Shown one piece after another: positions 33,275 to 36,005 of a stretch of 36,005 nt of DNA. The notes beneath the pieces were generated by a model. It saw nothing but the letters and a program-made list of their open reading frames with translations, made no database searches and had not been told where the DNA came from. Both the position numbers and the translations under genes were made by a program. Within the stretch, counting starts at the first letter, position 1. Each line of letters opens with the position of its first letter. This stretch comes from a virus, in the IMG/VR virus record IMGVR_UViG_3300006086_000017, positions 1 through 36,005 of that record; one strand, 5' to 3'.

Positions 33275-33760
33275 TTAATCAAAAAATTTCCAAACTAGCA
33301 TTCCTGCATCCCTGGAATGCTCATTCGTCTTACATGTATAGCCAGTAATCTTTTTAAATTGAATGGCTGATAACTTTTTTAAATTGGATTGAAGGCTTAC
33401 TAATTCGTAATCTATTCCATAATCTTCAAAAAAATCAATCCAAATTTTTACGTCTCGCTTAACAGAGCCGGCCCCTTGCAATTTAGCATTAGACTGAGAA
33501 AGGGGTACACCCCTAAACGGTTTCCAGGTGTTTGCGTCCTCAATTCGAACTAAAACTTTACTAGGGTGTTTTTTAAATAAAAATTCATCAAGCGAAATTA
33601 TGGCTTTATGAATTGATGTTGATTCAATATAAAAACGATTTTTTTTAATTTTATCATCAAATTCTCTAAAATATACTGCAAATCCTGTATTTACTCCTGG
33701 ATCAATACCATAAATAAAATTGTATTTAGATCGGTCGATTATTTTACCCGTTAAATTCAT
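33275..33760 (-). CDS. RuvC-like Holliday junction resolvase
   Basis: A 161-residue RNase H-fold nuclease. The first strand is 'YGIDPGVNTGFAV' with Asp20, the metal ligand of RuvC. Glu74 follows in 'VRIEDANTW' and the C-terminal 'NEHSRDAGMLVW' supplies His148 and Asp151. This set (D, E, HxxD) is the RuvC catalytic site, and the 'GxxxTGFAV' pattern is typical. It would trim branched DNA before packaging. It is more AT-rich than virion genes and lies last in the replication block, overlapping the upstream gene by 4 bases (ATGA). Confidence 0.85.
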   Translation of the reverse strand: MNLTGKIIDRSKYNFIYGIDPGVNTGFAVYFREFDDKIKKNRFYIESTSIHKAIISLDEFLFKKHPSKVLVRIEDANTWKPFRGVPLSQSNAKLQGAGSVKRDVKIWIDFFEDYGIDYELVSLQSNLKKLSAIQFKKITGYTCKTNEHSRDAGMLVWKFFD

Positions 33761-34248
33761 CTTGCAAGGACCCCCTTTTCTCCGATTTTGTATTTAGTCA
33801 TTTCGTAATCTAAACAAGCCTGCAATTTTAAAATCTCTTCCCTTAATTGAGCTTCAATGATATAAAACCGATCCAGGTCCTTTTTAAATTCGTCCCATTG
33901 AGAATGGAGGCTTGATCTTAAGACGTCGTCTTGAGTTAAAAGATCGTGGCAAAAGAGACGTAAGGAAGTAAAGGCGTTGATTAATTCCATGCAAGCAATT
34001 AAAAAACTCAAATCCGGATTGGGCTTGAGACTTTCTTTCTCCATGTATTTAAAAAGTCCTTTTTCTTTATTGAGAGTCTTGGTAAGTTCTTCCTTAAACC
34101 TGTTTCGAAAGGATAGATCAAGGGAATTATTTAAGAGTTGTATCTCTGATTTTTTATTTAAACCCCAAACTTTTTCAAATCGAAACTTATAATCAATTTG
34201 GTCTTTTACCTTTAAATCTTTTTCGGAAACTTTCCATTTTTCGTACAT
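33757..34248 (-). CDS. Helical protein of replication block, unknown
   Basis: A 163-residue, highly helical charged protein (MYEKWKVSEKDLKVKDQIDY). There is no nucleotide-binding or nuclease motif. It contains 'LSFLIACMELINAFTSLRLF', which looks like a buried amphipathic helix. Its position between a small gene and the RuvC-like resolvase, with a 4-base overlap, suggests a recombination or replication accessory. Function unknown. Confidence 0.6.
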   Translation of the reverse strand: MYEKWKVSEKDLKVKDQIDYKFRFEKVWGLNKKSEIQLLNNSLDLSFRNRFKEELTKTLNKEKGLFKYMEKESLKPNPDLSFLIACMELINAFTSLRLFCHDLLTQDDVLRSSLHSQWDEFKKDLDRFYIIEAQLREEILKLQACLDYEMTKYKIGEKGVLAR

Positions 34249-34285
34249 AAAATTTTCATTTTGATAGTTAAAAATAAGGTGGTTT

Positions 34286-34450
34286 TTAGTCTTGTGTTTT
34301 TTGTTTTTTAAGGGCCAAAATTTCCTTTTCCAAAGACGATTTCCTTTGAGTCAAATAACCGTTCCATCCGCTCAGTTGACTGAGAAAAACGATCCGTTTA
34401 AGCCCGATTACTAAATCATTCATTTTTTTGATTTTTTGGTCTTTGGTCAT
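34286..34450 (-). CDS. Short helical protein, unknown
   Basis: A 54-residue frame from an ATG at 34450 (MTKDQKIKKMNDLVIGLKRI) to TAA at 34286. It fills the gap between the helicase and the 163-residue gene. It is basic and helical with 'LEKEILALKKQKTQD' at its end. Spacing and composition support a real gene, but I recognise no family. Confidence 0.5.
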   Translation of the reverse strand: MTKDQKIKKMNDLVIGLKRIVFLSQLSGWNGYLTQRKSSLEKEILALKKQKTQD

Positions 34451-34488
34451 GTTGATTTTTCTATTTTTTTTAGGTAAATTGAATTCGT

Positions 34489-35517
34489 CTAAAACGGGCT
34501 TTCTTCCAAACTTTCATTTTTCGTATCCTCAAACACATCAAAAATAGTCGGATTTACTCTTCCTATAGGCCTAGGTTCAACGATCTCCGTCGAGTTGATG
34601 GTTTGTATAGGTTTGGGGGTTGAATCGTTTATAGGGCTTAAAATTGAGCCGTTTAATGGGATGGGTTTCCAATCCTTTTGCTCAAGCTCTTGGTCCGCGG
34701 GGAAATATTGGCCCGTAGACTTGTCAAATCTTGCGTAAATGAATCCCTGCAAGCCGTTATCCTTCGTTTTTTCCTTCGCGATAAGGGTTCGTCCGTCGGG
34801 CATCCGGTGGGTGATGAGGATGTTATCGGCCATATTGACCCAATCGGAGGTATTGGCGATATCAAAAGCGCGAGGACGGATATACTCTCCGTCCTTGTCT
34901 TTCAATGGTTTAACGGGATGAGCTACGAAAAATCCATGAATGTCCTGGTTTTTCAAGAAAACATTGAACTCCCTGAGCATATCCCCAAAAAATACGTTGA
35001 TGGGGTCGTTGTTGGTGTTTTTGATGTAGCTCATTGGGTCGATCAAGATGTTTTGAAATCCGTAGTCCATTTGGACCTTAATTGCCTCTTCCTTAATCAT
35101 TTCGAAGGCCGGCAAGCCATCTGAGTAATTCAAAAAAACGTAATGGCGAGCGACGTAGGGGAGTATTTTGGCTAACTGATCCTTTACTTTTTCCTTGTCC
35201 GGCAATTCGTCGTACGAATGGCGATTAACCGGTATTTTGGCATAAGCCATTTTTAAAATTTGCCGTTTCAAATCGCCCTCCTCCGGCCCGTAAATCAAGT
35301 GTTTGTCGCCGTAATTGGAAGATAAATGGTTCATAACGAACCTGATAAGGCTTGACTTTCCGGAGGTTGATATTCCGGATATGATCGTATTTTCTTGGGG
35401 CCGGATCCTCCAAAGGCCGTCCAGGGTAACAAGGCCGGTCTTTTTGTAAACCTTGTCGCCTTTTTCAAAAAGATCGATAACCTCGTCGATTAGGTTGTGA
35501 GCATAGCAAATGGCCAT
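34489..35517 (-). CDS. RecA/DnaB-fold replicative helicase-like ATPase
   Basis: A 342-residue protein. Walker A GISTSGKS at 48-55 is followed by a Walker B-type strand 'QNILIDPMSYI' near residues 150-160, then 'IHGFFVAHPVKPLKD' (a motif-3-like region of DnaB and Twinkle-type helicases) and a later 'NMADNILITHRMPDGRTLI', where gp4/DnaB-like proteins read 'D.vi.l.R'. There is no primase domain. It begins 5 bases after the initiator-like gene, as in many phage replication modules. The C-terminal 60 residues are Pro/Thr-rich and probably flexible. Confidence 0.85.
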   Translation of the reverse strand: MAICYAHNLIDEVIDLFEKGDKVYKKTGLVTLDGLWRIRPQENTIISGISTSGKSSLIRFVMNHLSSNYGDKHLIYGPEEGDLKRQILKMAYAKIPVNRHSYDELPDKEKVKDQLAKILPYVARHYVFLNYSDGLPAFEMIKEEAIKVQMDYGFQNILIDPMSYIKNTNNDPINVFFGDMLREFNVFLKNQDIHGFFVAHPVKPLKDKDGEYIRPRAFDIANTSDWVNMADNILITHRMPDGRTLIAKEKTKDNGLQGFIYARFDKSTGQYFPADQELEQKDWKPIPLNGSILSPINDSTPKPIQTINSTEIVEPRPIGRVNPTIFDVFEDTKNESLEESPF

Positions 35518-35522
35518 AACGG

Positions 35523-36005
35523 TTAAAAAAAAGAGGTTTTTAGGTTTGGATTTTCTTTTGGGACAACACTATCGCCTGTTAAAATATTTTTGAGAAGAGG
35601 CGCGTTCGACCATTTTTCAAGCATATCCGGACGGAGTATAAATTCCGGCGTCAAGTACTTCAAACCGTGTTCCTGGTGCCAAGGATCGGCCTTTACGCGC
35701 AAAACGGCCCGTCGGATATCGGCGGAAGTGTACCCGTCCTTGATCCTGGCATGAAGAGATTTTCGAAGTTTGTCGTTTAGCCGGTACCTGGCCGGGGTCT
35801 CCTTCGATCCTTTCGTTTCGTTAAAAAGTTTGATAAAGAAAATTTCCTTTTCCGCTTTGCTCGGAGGAGGTGAAACCTCATCCGCTTCAATACTATTTTT
35901 TTTAAGCGATTGTTCGGAAAACCTTTCCTCGCTTTGCTCGGAGGAAACCGCAATTTTTAATACGGGCGTATCTTCTTTCTTTTCTTTTATATTTTCTTTT
36001 TCTTT
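35523..36005 (-). CDS. Replication initiator-like protein with Phg_2220_C domain, 5' end off the window
   Basis: Only the last 160 residues are visible, open to the right edge. The N-terminal visible part is Lys/Glu/Ser-rich linker. Then 'RYRLNDKLRKSLHARIKDGY', 'ADIRRAVLRVKADPW' and 'KYLTPEFILRPDMLEKWSN' match the phage C-terminal domain PF09524 (Phg_2220_C), whose usual end is 'YLRPETLF...FE.YLN'. Proteins with this end load helicase or bind origins (DnaD/O-like). It is followed by the helicase 5 bases downstream. The missing N-terminus should carry a winged-helix domain. Confidence 0.8.
   Translation of the reverse strand, partial: KEKENIKEKKEDTPVLKIAVSSEQSEERFSEQSLKKNSIEADEVSPPPSKAEKEIFFIKLFNETKGSKETPARYRLNDKLRKSLHARIKDGYTSADIRRAVLRVKADPWHQEHGLKYLTPEFILRPDMLEKWSNAPLLKNILTGDSVVPKENPNLKTSFF

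Overview
The window is almost certainly a temperate tailed phage (siphovirus-like, Caudoviricetes) of a Bacteroidota host, read mostly on the minus strand. The evidence is a complete morphogenesis set (small and large terminase, portal, ClpP-type prohead protease, HK97-type capsid, tape measure, tail fibre), a lysis module with a T4-type lysozyme, an XRE repressor and a tyrosine integrase. The host assignment rests on the 'YSAKHT' type integrase, a SprB-like repeat in a tail protein, leaders cut before Gln, AT-rich starts without clear Shine-Dalgarno sequences, and TAnnTTTG promoter elements. I see no bacterial housekeeping gene, tRNA, rRNA, CRISPR array or insertion sequence.

Layout. 1-2897 (minus): a radical SAM gene running off the left edge and six or seven small unknown early genes. 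2898-3207: control region between the early operon and the plus-strand lysogeny genes. 3208-5090 (plus): repressor and integrase. 5097-5125: convergent terminator. 5128-7185 (minus): lysis module. 7197-29012 (minus): virion genes. Reading in the direction of transcription these are TerS, TerL, a G/GT-like tail chaperone pair, tail completion proteins, two large tail proteins, tape measure, two small genes, protease-scaffold, capsid, a tail-tube candidate, portal, connector and tail fibre with an esterase domain. 29042-33197: a terminator-bounded cassette with an exported small protein, an exported glycoside hydrolase and an IPT/PKD multidomain protein. 33275-36005 (minus): replication and recombination genes (RuvC-like resolvase, RecA/DnaB-fold helicase, Phg_2220_C-type initiator running off the right edge).

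How it works together. Lysis genes lie directly against the integrase, the early operon leaves at the left and replication genes enter at the right on the same strand. This suggests that the window is most of a circularly continuous phage genome rather than an integrated prophage with both ends showing. About ten copies of a palindromic motif (core CAATTGT followed by a TAnnTTTG-like element, minus orientation) sit at the start of most transcription units. They look like a phage-specific promoter or operator class.

Most notable points: this motif family, including leaderless starts and a copy reading antisense to the repressor; a clear -1 programmed frameshift in the tail chaperone gene; the terminator-bounded exported glycosidase cassette; strong over-representation of GGATCC in all reading frames; and a non-canonical order with tail genes between TerL and portal/capsid.
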